Shown here in pieces: positions 7,582-16,491 of a stretch of DNA of 46,111 nucleotides (position 1 is its first letter; each line of letters begins with the position of its first letter). Source of the DNA: CAYWFP01 sp964457365 (GTDB taxonomy: Bacteria > Planctomycetota > SZUA-567); contig CAYWFP010000019.1 of assembly GCA_964457365.1 (NCBI GenBank), positions 1 to 46,111 of the forward strand, read 5' to 3'. The position numbers and the translations under genes are program-made. Under the pieces are notes generated by a model that did not search any database, had not been told where the DNA came from, and saw only the letters and a program-made list of their open reading frames with translations.

Positions 7582-8955
7582 TTATCCTTCCACGGCTTCT
7601 TCGGACGGACGGACATGGACGGTCAGCGAGCGCGAGAGGTGTTTCTCCGCGAGGTTGAGGATCTGCTGCGAGACGCTGGCCCAGGTGAAGAGCGAGCGGG
7701 CGATGCGGGCGCCGTTTTCGGCCAGGCGGGTGCGCAGGCTCCGGTGGCGCAGGGGCTTGGTGACGGTGATGCCCAGGTCCTCCTTGTCGAAGGTGTCGGC
7801 GAAGAGCGCGTGGGTGCCGTAGTTGAGCACGCGGTAGAGCCCGCCGTGGACGGTCGCCACCACCGGGGTGCCGCTGGCCATGGCTTCCACTGCGGTCATG
7901 CCGAAGGGTTCGTAGCGGCTGGAGAGAACGAAGACGTCGGCGGCGCGGTAGAAGCTCGGTAAATCCTCGTCGGAGATGTAGCCGTGGAAGTCGATCCGGT
8001 CCTCGAGGCCGTATTCTTTGCGCAGTTGCACGAGCTCCTGATAAATCTCCTCCTCGCCCTCGTCGCGCTCGTCGTGGCCGATGGCCAGCAGCAGCCGCGC
8101 GTCGGGGAGGCGCTCGGCGGCGACGCTGAAGCCGTGGATCAGCAGGTCGAAGCCCTTGTTCCGCGCCAGGCGCGCCACGGCGAAGACGGTCTTGCCGCGG
8201 AAGCCGAACTGCTCGCGGATCATGTCGCGGCTGTCGAGCCCGATGGGGAAGAAGCGGTTGTCGTCGTAGCCGGCCGGGATCATCTTGGTGTGCCCCGGGG
8301 CGACGTCGTAGTCACGCTCGAGCGAGTCGAGCTGCGTCGGGGTGGTGGCGATGAGCGCGTCGCACTCGTGGAAGATGTTGCGCTCGTCGCGGATGCGGCG
8401 GGTGAAGTTGTACTTCTTCTCGAAGGCCTCGCCGTCGCCGTCGAAGTCGGTCTGCATGTTCCGCTTCTTCCACATGCCCAGCGAGTGCGGCGTGTGCAGG
8501 TGCGGGATGTCCAGCAGGCGCGACAACTGCTGCCCGGCGATGCCCGCGTCCCAGTAGTGGCTGTTGATGAAGGAGTAGCGCAGCTTCTTGGAGCGGATGT
8601 AGCGCAGCGTGTGCTGCACCCACTCGGGGATATGGTCGCACATGTATTCCTTCGGGACGAAATCCTTGCCGCCGCAGGGCATGCGGATGATCTGGGTGTT
8701 CGGCGCCACCTCCTCGATCATGGGCTGATCCTCGAAGCGGCGGGTCCAGATATCGACCTTGTAGCCGAACTGCGCGAGCTTCTTCGCCAGCTCCAGCACG
8801 TAGACCACCTGCCCGCCGGTGTCGGGCGCGCCCAGCGGCGGATTGGCCGCGACATAGCCGTGCGTCGAGATCATGCAGATGCGGCGGCGCCTGGTTTTCA
8901 GACGCTTCATGCTCTTCCCGGCATTATCCACATTATTCTTGTCCAGCGCGGTCAT
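7582..8955 (-). CDS. GT4 glycosyltransferase, sucrose-phosphate synthase-like
   Basis: A 457-residue GT-B enzyme of family GT4. The N-terminal Rossmann half starts with ISTHGYVAANPPLG and DTGGQVVYVLELAK, the sugar-acceptor side typical of sucrose-phosphate and mannosylfructose-phosphate synthases. The C-terminal half carries VARLARNKGFDLLI, the nucleotide-sugar site SSRYEPFGMTAVEAMASG and TPVVATVHGG. It probably transfers glucose or mannose from a nucleotide sugar to fructose 6-phosphate in the cytoplasm. The following gene begins with the matching phosphatase domain. I chose ATG 8955 because AGGAGG lies seven bases upstream; the frame continues to 9198 but that part reads as non-coding. The product could be a compatible solute or a carbon store. 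Confidence 0.85.
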   Translation of the reverse strand: MTALDKNNVDNAGKSMKRLKTRRRRICMISTHGYVAANPPLGAPDTGGQVVYVLELAKKLAQFGYKVDIWTRRFEDQPMIEEVAPNTQIIRMPCGGKDFVPKEYMCDHIPEWVQHTLRYIRSKKLRYSFINSHYWDAGIAGQQLSRLLDIPHLHTPHSLGMWKKRNMQTDFDGDGEAFEKKYNFTRRIRDERNIFHECDALIATTPTQLDSLERDYDVAPGHTKMIPAGYDDNRFFPIGLDSRDMIREQFGFRGKTVFAVARLARNKGFDLLIHGFSVAAERLPDARLLLAIGHDERDEGEEEIYQELVQLRKEYGLEDRIDFHGYISDEDLPSFYRAADVFVLSSRYEPFGMTAVEAMASGTPVVATVHGGLYRVLNYGTHALFADTFDKEDLGITVTKPLRHRSLRTRLAENGARIARSLFTWASVSQQILNLAEKHLSRSLTVHVRPSEEAVEG

Positions 8956-9331
8956 CTTATACCTCCTGATGTTGCAGCCAACGGATTGGATGGCATGACG
9001 GCATGTACCGCATGCTCGCGGGCGCCGCCGGATTCGGCGCAGCGATGAGACAGGAACGGCAAAGCAAAAACGGGACCAGCACGGGTAGGGAGGAAGGAAA
9101 GGGCGTACGTAGTCTTGTGGACGCGCATAATAGCGGCTTAGCGGCAGCGCAACCGGATTCGTAAGCCTGTTCGGACCTCCATCGAGGAATCGCGACAAAT
9201 CTCAACTATTAGACATGGTAGCAGTTTTGCGCATTTGCCGCAAGTTAGAAAACGGATTGCATCGTCGCGCGTTCGCGGGTACGCTCGCGTATCGCGATCC
9301 TCTCAGACACGCTTGCTCCGGAGTTCAAGCC
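8956..9331. other. Divergent intergenic region (376 bases), regulatory sites not resolved
   Basis: This region separates the minus-strand GT4 operon from the plus-strand sulfatase and must hold both promoters. I see a short inverted repeat TTGCG-7-CGCAA at 9227-9243, upstream of the sulfatase, that could be an operator. There is no gene-like frame and no clear -35/-10 pair. Confidence 0.35.
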
Positions 9332-10873
9332 ATGGCCGTAAAACCGAACATCCTGCTGCTTTTGACCGATCAGCATCATCTCTCCGCCTGCGGCTGCTAT
9401 GGCGAGACAGTCTGCCGCACGGCCAATCTCGACCGCCTCGCCGCGGGCGGGGTGCGCTTCGAGAACGCCTATACGAGCTGTCCCATCTGCAGCCCCGCGC
9501 GTGCGACGATCATGACCGGGCAGATGCCGCACCGCCACGGCATCAACCGCAACATCCACGAACTGGGCTGTTCGGTACACGAGCTGGAGGACCGGCCGCA
9601 CCTGCTGTCGCGGCGGCTGGAAGCGGCGGGATACCGCTGTGGCTACAGCGGCAAGTGGCACCTCGGCACCGACAAGACGAGCACGCGCTGGGATACGCGC
9701 AACACGCCGGTGCTGCCGCGCGACGTCGGCTTCGTCGGCCACAACATCCCCGGTCACGGTAACGGCGGTTTCGATACCGCCGCCTATCGGGAGTATCTGG
9801 AGGCGCACGGCTGGGCGCTGGCGATCGACGAGCCGTTCCGCGGCATGGGCACCTACGCCGACACGATGCCCGCGGAGGCCACGGTGCCGCATTTCCTGGT
9901 CGAGAACACCATCGGCCTGCTGCAGCGCTTCCGGGAAGCGGACGCGCCGTTCTTCATGTGGCACAACTTCTGGGGGCCGCACGCGCCGTATTTCGCTCCC
10001 AAGGAGTACCTGGATCTGTATCGCCGCGTGGCGATTCCGCCGTGGCCGCATTACGAGTTCGGCGCGCGCGCGACGCCGGGGCCGCATCACGGCAAGTTGC
10101 ATCCCTTCGGCGGGAAATTCACCTGGCGCCACTGGGAGGAATGCCTGCGCCATTACTACGCCTTCGCGCATTTCATCGACGACCAGATCGGGCGGCTGCT
10201 GACCTGGATGGAGGAGGCGGGGCTGCTGGAGAATACCCATATCCTCTTCGCCGCCGATCACGGCGAGAGCCTCGGCGCCCACGGTGGCATGACTGACAAG
10301 ATGTTCCGTCATTTCGAGGAGGTGCAGCGCATCCCCTGCATCGTCCGCCTGCCGGGGATCACCGAGGCGCAGGCCGGCACCGTGCGCGAGGAACTGGTCA
10401 GCCTCGCGGATCTCTACCCGACGATCTGCGATCTGGCGGGTGCCGGCTACGAGGAGAAGAAGGTCCACGGCGCTTCGCTGGTGTCGCTGCTCGAAGGGAA
10501 GACCGCCGACTGGCGCGACATGGTCGTGGTCGAGGAGACCACCGGCGTGACGTTGCGCACCGTGCGCCGGGGACGATGGAAATACGGCTATACCCTCGCC
10601 GGGGAGGACTGCCTGTACGACCTGGAGGACGATCCGCACGAGATGCATAACCGCATCCACGACCCGGCCTGCGCGCAGGTCCGCCACGAGTTGGAGGAGC
10701 GGTTGTACCAATGGATGGGCCGGTACGGCGACTTCGCCCGCGAGCGGTATGTCGAGGTGCGCGGCGCGAACCATCCGGAGTGGCTCGCGGGTATGCCCAG
10801 CCTGCTGGGCGCGGCGGTGCCGGGCGGCGTGCCGCTGTGGGAGGCCGAACCGGGAGAAGACGCCGGCCGGTAG
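9332..10873 (+). CDS. Sulfatase, Cys-type (formylglycine-dependent)
   Basis: A 513-residue type I sulfatase, which removes sulfate esters from sugars or other substrates. The N-terminal metal site is NILLLLTDQHH. The activation motif C-S-P-A-R-A starts at Cys53, which must be converted to formylglycine. Further family marks are YSGKWHLG (Lys/His of the sulfate pocket) and FAADHGESLGAHGG (metal-binding Asp-His). Cys-type sulfatases in anaerobes need the radical SAM maturase anSME, which is not in this window. ATG 9332 has CGGAG nine bases upstream; the frame extends to 9215 without coding character. No signal peptide is present, so a cytoplasmic role is likely unless the true start lies elsewhere. 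It is followed by 168 bases before the macroglobulin gene, with an imperfect stem-loop at 10918-10940. Confidence 0.92.
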   Translation: MAVKPNILLLLTDQHHLSACGCYGETVCRTANLDRLAAGGVRFENAYTSCPICSPARATIMTGQMPHRHGINRNIHELGCSVHELEDRPHLLSRRLEAAGYRCGYSGKWHLGTDKTSTRWDTRNTPVLPRDVGFVGHNIPGHGNGGFDTAAYREYLEAHGWALAIDEPFRGMGTYADTMPAEATVPHFLVENTIGLLQRFREADAPFFMWHNFWGPHAPYFAPKEYLDLYRRVAIPPWPHYEFGARATPGPHHGKLHPFGGKFTWRHWEECLRHYYAFAHFIDDQIGRLLTWMEEAGLLENTHILFAADHGESLGAHGGMTDKMFRHFEEVQRIPCIVRLPGITEAQAGTVREELVSLADLYPTICDLAGAGYEEKKVHGASLVSLLEGKTADWRDMVVVEETTGVTLRTVRRGRWKYGYTLAGEDCLYDLEDDPHEMHNRIHDPACAQVRHELEERLYQWMGRYGDFARERYVEVRGANHPEWLAGMPSLLGAAVPGGVPLWEAEPGEDAGR

Positions 10874-11041
10874 CAGACCGCTTGCCGATCGACACGGGCG
10901 GGCGACGAACCGCAGACCGGGTTTTTCCGAAAAATACCCGCCGCTTCGGAAAAGATTGAAAGGTCCGATAATCCGCGCGCAAGTATCTACCGAGCGCGTG
11001 CATCCGGTGCGCGCGAGCGGACACCATCGGAGGAGGTGAGC

Positions 11042-14000
11042 ATGGACGGGGCGGGAGCCGAAGCATCGGCAAGCGGGCGGGGCAGGAATTATTGGCCGCA
11101 CGTATTTTTTCTGCTGAACGTCGCCGGGCTGGCGATCCTGATCGGGATGGCCTGGCAGGCGTGGCATCCCTCCGGCGAGCTGGCGCTGGTCCGGCACACG
11201 CCCAGCGGCGCGATCCGCCACGACGAACCGGACGAGATCGTCGTCGAGTTCGGCGCGCCGCTCGATCCGGCGACGGTGGACGAGGAGGCGATCCGCCTCT
11301 CGCCGGCGGTGCCGGGGCGGGTGGATTTCACTCGCGGACGCATCCTGCGATATCGCCTGCAGGAGCCGCTGCGCTGCGCCACGCGCTACGCCATCGTGCT
11401 CGCGCCCGGCCTGCGCGGGCTGCACGGCGAACGTCTGCCCGAAGAGCGGCCGGAGTTCATCACCGAGCGGCTGGCGGTGGCGGCGGTGGAGCAGGCGCGG
11501 GTCGAGTCCGACGGCAGCGTCTCGCTGGCGCTCGTCTTCAGCGCGGCGGTCAATCCGGAGGCGCTGCGCGAAAACCTGAGCCTGACCGACGACAGGGGCG
11601 TCCCGGTCGAGTTCTCCCTCGCGGGCGCCAAGCCGGATCAACGCCTGGTGCTACACGTGCCCGCGGTGCACCGCGATACGCTGCGGCTGGAACTGGCCGA
11701 GGGGTTGGCCGGCATCGATGGCCCGTTGGGGCTCGCGGCGCCGTACAGGACCGCGATCAAGATCCTAACCGAGAAGGACGCTCCGCCGCCGCCGGCGGCC
11801 GAGGGGCGGAACGACACCGTCTACATCGTGCCGCGTCTGCGCTTTCTGGGTATGCAGGCGCGGCAGCGCGGCGCGCGCGGAATCGTGGAGATCAAGACCA
11901 ATTCACCGCTGGACGCGACGCGCGCGGCGGCGTTCGTATCCATCGAGCCCGCGGTGGCGCACAGCTTCGACGCCTGGCACGGAGGCTTGCGCATATCCGG
12001 GGAGTTCGAGGCGGGCAAGCGCTACCGGATCACCCTCGCCGAGGGGTTCCCGGCCGGCGATGCGGGCAGCCTGCACCGCCGGATCAGCCGTTCGGTCTGG
12101 TTCGCCGACAAGCATCCGCATCTGGCTTTCGCCTACGGCGGCGGCTATCTTTCGCCCGCGGGACTGCTTACCGTGCCGGTGCGCTCGGTCAACGTCAAGG
12201 CCGCGGAGCTTCACGTCGGCAAGCTCTACCCGGAGAACGTGGTCGAGCACGTCCTTCTGGGCGACGGACGGTTCTCGCTCTCGCGCGCCAGGCGTCTGGG
12301 GCAGCGGTCGCTCGCGTTCGCGGAGAAGCCCAACGAAGAGGTCGAGACGCTGCTCGACCTGCGTGAGGTCGCCGAGCCCGCGCCGCGCGGCGTGTATGCG
12401 CTGCAGGTGCGCAGCAAAGCGCAGTACTGGCGGAGCGACCGGGCCGTCGTCGTGGTCACCGATCTGGGGCTGTCGGTCCGGTTGAGCGCGGAACGGGCCT
12501 TATGCTGGGTCACTTCGCTACGCACGGCCGAACCGCTGGCGGGTGTGCGCGTGCGCCTCTTCAGTGACAAGCGCAGACCGCTGGGGGAGGCGCTCAGCGA
12601 TGCCGACGGGGTGGCCGAGATCGCCGTGCCGCGTCTCGGGCCGGAAGAAGCGCCGGCGCTGGTGCTGGCGCAGACGGACGAGGACACGAGCTACCTCGGC
12701 TTCGCGCGCAACGTCCGACAGCGACCGGGAGCGGGCGGGCGGGCATACGTGCGCGAGGGCTACGAGGCCTTTGTCACCGCCGAACGCGGCGTCTATCGCC
12801 CCGGCGACAGGGTGCGGTTGACCGCGCTGCTGCGGGACCGCCGACTGCGTTGCCCCGGCGGGATGCCCGTGGACGTGGTGGTCGCGCGACCCGACGGGCG
12901 CGAGTACGAGCGCAAGCGGGTGATGTGCGACGCGCAGGGGCGGGTGCTCGCCGCGATCGCCCTGTCCGAAGGTGTTCCGTCGGGGTTCTACACCGTCACG
13001 GTTCGCTTGCCGGGAAAGAAGGAGGCGTTCGGAGCGGCCGGTTTCCGCGTCGCCGATTACATCCCGCAGACGCTGCGTCTTGCGCTGTCGGCGCCGCGGG
13101 GGCCACTGACAGCAACAGAACCGCTGACGGTGACCGCGACGGTGGAGCACTTATTCGGCGAGCCGGCGAAGGGATTGAAGCTCTCGGGGCGGGTGCGGCA
13201 CGAGTCGGCCGGATTCGCGCCGGCGAAGTGGGAGGGATTCGTATTCGGCGATAAACGAAAGCAGCACGGCCCGGAGCGATCCAGACTCGGCGAAGCGAAA
13301 ACGGACAAAGACGGCAAAGCGGTGTTCGCCGTCGAAGCGCCGCAGACGACGCCCGCGGCGACTTGGCGCACGGTGGTCGAGGTCGAGGCGCAGGAGGAAG
13401 GCGGGCGCGCGCTGGCCGAGCGGATCGAGCGGACGTTGCATCCGCATCCGTTCTACCTCGGGCTGAAACTGCCCGGGATCGCCATCCACCCGCGCGAGAC
13501 CTGCGGCTTCGACCTCGTCGCGGTGACGCCGGCGGGGAAGCAATACGGCGAAACGGTGAAATGGACCGCTACGCTCTACGCGGTCACCTGGTCGAACGTG
13601 CTGCGCCGACGCGACGACGGACGGTTGCTCTACGAATGGACCCGCCGTGAGCGCGAGGAGACGACGCTGCGCGGCTCCTTCACCGGCGGTACGCAACTGC
13701 AGTTGGCGCCGCAACGGCCCGGGCCGTATCGGCTGGTGGTCGAGGCCGAAAACGGGTGCGCGGCGGTGCGCGACTTCCACGTCGGCGGCGCCGGCGGAGC
13801 GTGGGTGGCGCATGACCCGGAGGAGATCAAGATCACGCTCGACCGCGAACGGTACGCACCGGGCGATACGGTCGAGGTTATCCTGCAGGCGCCTTTTGCC
13901 GGCACGGCGCTGGTGTGCATCGAGCGCGAGACGATCCTCTCGCGACGGATCGTGAAGCTCGAGAAGGGCAAGAATCCGCTGCGCCTGGCGGTCGAGGCAT

Positions 14001-16489
14001 CCTGGCGGCCCAACGCGTACATTACCGCGACGTTGATCCGGCCGGTGCGCGCCGCGGAGGACTGGCAACCGCATCGCGCATCGGGGCTGGCGCGGCTGCC
14101 GGTCGCGTGCGAGGATCGGCGACTGCAGGTCGCGGTCGAGACGGTCGGGGCGGTGCGACCGGCCAAGCCGGCGCGAGTGCGCATCCGCGTGCGGAATGCA
14201 CGGGACGAACCGGTGAAAGAGGCGGCGGTGGTCTTCGCGGCGGTGGACCAGGGTGTGCTGGCGCTGACCGGTTTCAAGCCGGTCTCGCCGTGGTCATTCT
14301 TCTACGCGCCGCGGCGGCTGGACGTGCGGGAGATCGACATGTTCGGCCGCCTCGCGCCGGAGCTCGCGCGCTGGCGGCTCGGCAAGGAGATCGATCCCGG
14401 CGGCGGCGAAGGGGCGAAGGTGGCGCAGGAGCTGGCGCGGCGGCTGAATCCCATCGCGGCCAAGCGGGTGAAGACGGCGGTGCTCTACGCCGGCGCACTG
14501 CTTACGGATGCCGAAGGAAACGCCGAATTCGAATGCACCATGCCCGCGTATATCGGCGAGTTGCGGCTGATGGCTTATGTCGCCAAGGACGACAGCTTCG
14601 GCCTGGCCGAAACCGCGCAGCCGGTAAAGAGCCCGGTGATGTTCCGCGCGTCCTGGCCGCGGTTCCTGGCCCCGGGCGACACCTTCGACGTACCGGTGAC
14701 GCTGTTCAATCGCACCGGTATCAACGGTGAACCGGCCCTTGCGTTCGAATGCGGCGAATGCCTGGCGCTGGCCGAACCGGTACCGGCGACGGTTAACGTG
14801 CCAGCCGGCGGCGAGAAGACCGTGCGGTTGCGCCTCAAGGCGCGGGCGATCGGCAAGGCGACGCCGCGGCTTACGGTCCGGCTGGGCGAGGAGTCGTTCG
14901 CCGAGTCGCTGGAATTGCCGGTGCGCCCGGCGACGGGATTCGCGCGCGAGACCGAGATCATGCGGGTGGAGCCGGGCATGGAGACGACACTGCGCCTGCC
15001 GGATCGCTATCTGCCCGGAACCGCCAGTTCGCGCCTGGTCGTCTGCGGCCATCCGCTGGCCGCGGTATCCGGCTCGCTCGATTACCTTCTCGCGTACCCG
15101 TACGGCTGCGTGGAGCAGACCGCGTCGCGCCTGCTGCCGCTGATCTACGCGCACGACCTGGCGCGGCTGGTGCGGCCGGACGCCATCGGCGCGGAAGAGG
15201 TGGAGAACCTGCTGGCGGCCGGGATTCTGCGCCTGCGCATGATGCAGACCTACGGCGGCGGTTTCGCCATGTGGCCCGGTGGACGCGAGGCGCACGCGTG
15301 GGGCTCGCTCTATGCCGTCGACGTCCTGCTCGAAGCCCGGAAAGCCGGTCACGCCGTGCCCGTGGACCTGTGCGAGAGCGCGCTGGACTATCTGGAGAAA
15401 CAGCTTCCGACATGGTGCGCCAGTCGCGACGCGAAGGGCCGGCCCGACCGTTTCGCCCACGCCGCGTACGCCTGTTATGTTCTCTCTCGCGCGCAACGCC
15501 GGCCGCACGGCTGGATGGCGCGAATGGAAGAGCTTCTGCGCGTGAGCGACAACGAAGACCGATCCGTTCCGGTTACGGCGCGTTGCCACCTGGCGGCGGC
15601 GTTTCTGCAGAGCGGCGAGCGAAAGGCCGCGCGGGGTTTTCTCGCTTCGGCGCCGGAGTCGACGCAACGACGCAGCCGCGACGGCAGCCTCGGTTCGCCG
15701 CTGCGCGAACGGGCGATCCTGCTGGCGACGTTGCTCGATATCGATCCGCAGTCGCCGCGGATTCCGGTGCTGGTGCAGCACCTCAAGGTCAAGCTGCGCC
15801 ATCCCTGGTCGGGCACCACGCAGGAGAACGCTTTCGCGCTGATGGCGCTGGGCAAGTATGCGCGGCGCTCGCCATGCGATCCGGATGCGCGGGTGCGCGT
15901 GACCGTCGCCGAGGAAGACCATGTCTTCGACGCGGTGACCGGCAAGACGTTCACGGACCTTGCGCCCGGGGCTTCGGTCAAGATCCGCCTCGAGGGCAAG
16001 AGCCCGCTATTCGTGTATCGTTACTGCGAAGGCGTGCCGAAGACCGGCGGCGCGGCGGAGGAAGACGCAGGGATCTTTATCCGGCGCGAACTCATCGGCC
16101 TGGACGACGGCCTGGTGCCGCGCGTCTGCGAACAAGGTGCGCTCTACCGCGTTGTCCTCTCGCTCCACGCCGACCGCGAGGTGAATGGCGCCGTCCTCCT
16201 GGATCCGCTGCCGGCGGGTTTCGAGATCGAGAACCAGGACCTGCGCGGCACCGCCCGCATCGGTGGGGAGGAGAACGCGACCGCGCTGCGGCCGGAGCAT
16301 GTCGAGCGGCGCGACGACCGGATCCTCGTCTTCGCCGACGTGCCGGCGGGCGAGTCGTCGTTCAGCTATATCGTCCGCGCGGTCACGACCGGCACCTTCA
16401 CCCACCCCGCCGCGGAGGTTTCGGTGATGTACGATCCGGGGATCTACAGCGTGCACGGTCGCGGCGTGATCCGCATCGGGAAGGAGTGA
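11042..16489 (+). CDS. Bacterial alpha-2-macroglobulin family protein
   Basis: A very large (1815-residue) envelope protein of the alpha-2-macroglobulin family. After a short cytoplasmic start comes one membrane anchor (about residues 20-36, FFLLNVAGLAILIGMAW). Strings of beta-sandwich macroglobulin domains follow, with Ig-like segments in the first 350 residues. The thioester motif Y-G-C-V-E-Q-T has Cys1356 and Gln1359, placed before a helical (alpha/alpha)6 thioester domain. These proteins are thought to trap attacking proteases in the periplasm. It ends two bases before a PBP1C gene. This pairing is the classic bacterial arrangement and suggests protection and repair of the wall after envelope damage. 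ATG 11042 is used because GGAGGAGG ends six bases before it; GTG 11036 would sit on that site. Confidence 0.95.
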   Translation: MDGAGAEASASGRGRNYWPHVFFLLNVAGLAILIGMAWQAWHPSGELALVRHTPSGAIRHDEPDEIVVEFGAPLDPATVDEEAIRLSPAVPGRVDFTRGRILRYRLQEPLRCATRYAIVLAPGLRGLHGERLPEERPEFITERLAVAAVEQARVESDGSVSLALVFSAAVNPEALRENLSLTDDRGVPVEFSLAGAKPDQRLVLHVPAVHRDTLRLELAEGLAGIDGPLGLAAPYRTAIKILTEKDAPPPPAAEGRNDTVYIVPRLRFLGMQARQRGARGIVEIKTNSPLDATRAAAFVSIEPAVAHSFDAWHGGLRISGEFEAGKRYRITLAEGFPAGDAGSLHRRISRSVWFADKHPHLAFAYGGGYLSPAGLLTVPVRSVNVKAAELHVGKLYPENVVEHVLLGDGRFSLSRARRLGQRSLAFAEKPNEEVETLLDLREVAEPAPRGVYALQVRSKAQYWRSDRAVVVVTDLGLSVRLSAERALCWVTSLRTAEPLAGVRVRLFSDKRRPLGEALSDADGVAEIAVPRLGPEEAPALVLAQTDEDTSYLGFARNVRQRPGAGGRAYVREGYEAFVTAERGVYRPGDRVRLTALLRDRRLRCPGGMPVDVVVARPDGREYERKRVMCDAQGRVLAAIALSEGVPSGFYTVTVRLPGKKEAFGAAGFRVADYIPQTLRLALSAPRGPLTATEPLTVTATVEHLFGEPAKGLKLSGRVRHESAGFAPAKWEGFVFGDKRKQHGPERSRLGEAKTDKDGKAVFAVEAPQTTPAATWRTVVEVEAQEEGGRALAERIERTLHPHPFYLGLKLPGIAIHPRETCGFDLVAVTPAGKQYGETVKWTATLYAVTWSNVLRRRDDGRLLYEWTRREREETTLRGSFTGGTQLQLAPQRPGPYRLVVEAENGCAAVRDFHVGGAGGAWVAHDPEEIKITLDRERYAPGDTVEVILQAPFAGTALVCIERETILSRRIVKLEKGKNPLRLAVEASWRPNAYITATLIRPVRAAEDWQPHRASGLARLPVACEDRRLQVAVETVGAVRPAKPARVRIRVRNARDEPVKEAAVVFAAVDQGVLALTGFKPVSPWSFFYAPRRLDVREIDMFGRLAPELARWRLGKEIDPGGGEGAKVAQELARRLNPIAAKRVKTAVLYAGALLTDAEGNAEFECTMPAYIGELRLMAYVAKDDSFGLAETAQPVKSPVMFRASWPRFLAPGDTFDVPVTLFNRTGINGEPALAFECGECLALAEPVPATVNVPAGGEKTVRLRLKARAIGKATPRLTVRLGEESFAESLELPVRPATGFARETEIMRVEPGMETTLRLPDRYLPGTASSRLVVCGHPLAAVSGSLDYLLAYPYGCVEQTASRLLPLIYAHDLARLVRPDAIGAEEVENLLAAGILRLRMMQTYGGGFAMWPGGREAHAWGSLYAVDVLLEARKAGHAVPVDLCESALDYLEKQLPTWCASRDAKGRPDRFAHAAYACYVLSRAQRRPHGWMARMEELLRVSDNEDRSVPVTARCHLAAAFLQSGERKAARGFLASAPESTQRRSRDGSLGSPLRERAILLATLLDIDPQSPRIPVLVQHLKVKLRHPWSGTTQENAFALMALGKYARRSPCDPDARVRVTVAEEDHVFDAVTGKTFTDLAPGASVKIRLEGKSPLFVYRYCEGVPKTGGAAEEDAGIFIRRELIGLDDGLVPRVCEQGALYRVVLSLHADREVNGAVLLDPLPAGFEIENQDLRGTARIGGEENATALRPEHVERRDDRILVFADVPAGESSFSYIVRAVTTGTFTHPAAEVSVMYDPGIYSVHGRGVIRIGKE

Positions 16490-16491
16490 GA

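Noticed and set aside
15271..16491. A possible fusion of the macroglobulin and PBP1C through a shared open frame
   Set aside because: The frame continuing upstream of 16492 is out of register with the macroglobulin gene, which itself has a proper end. The two are separate, coupled genes.
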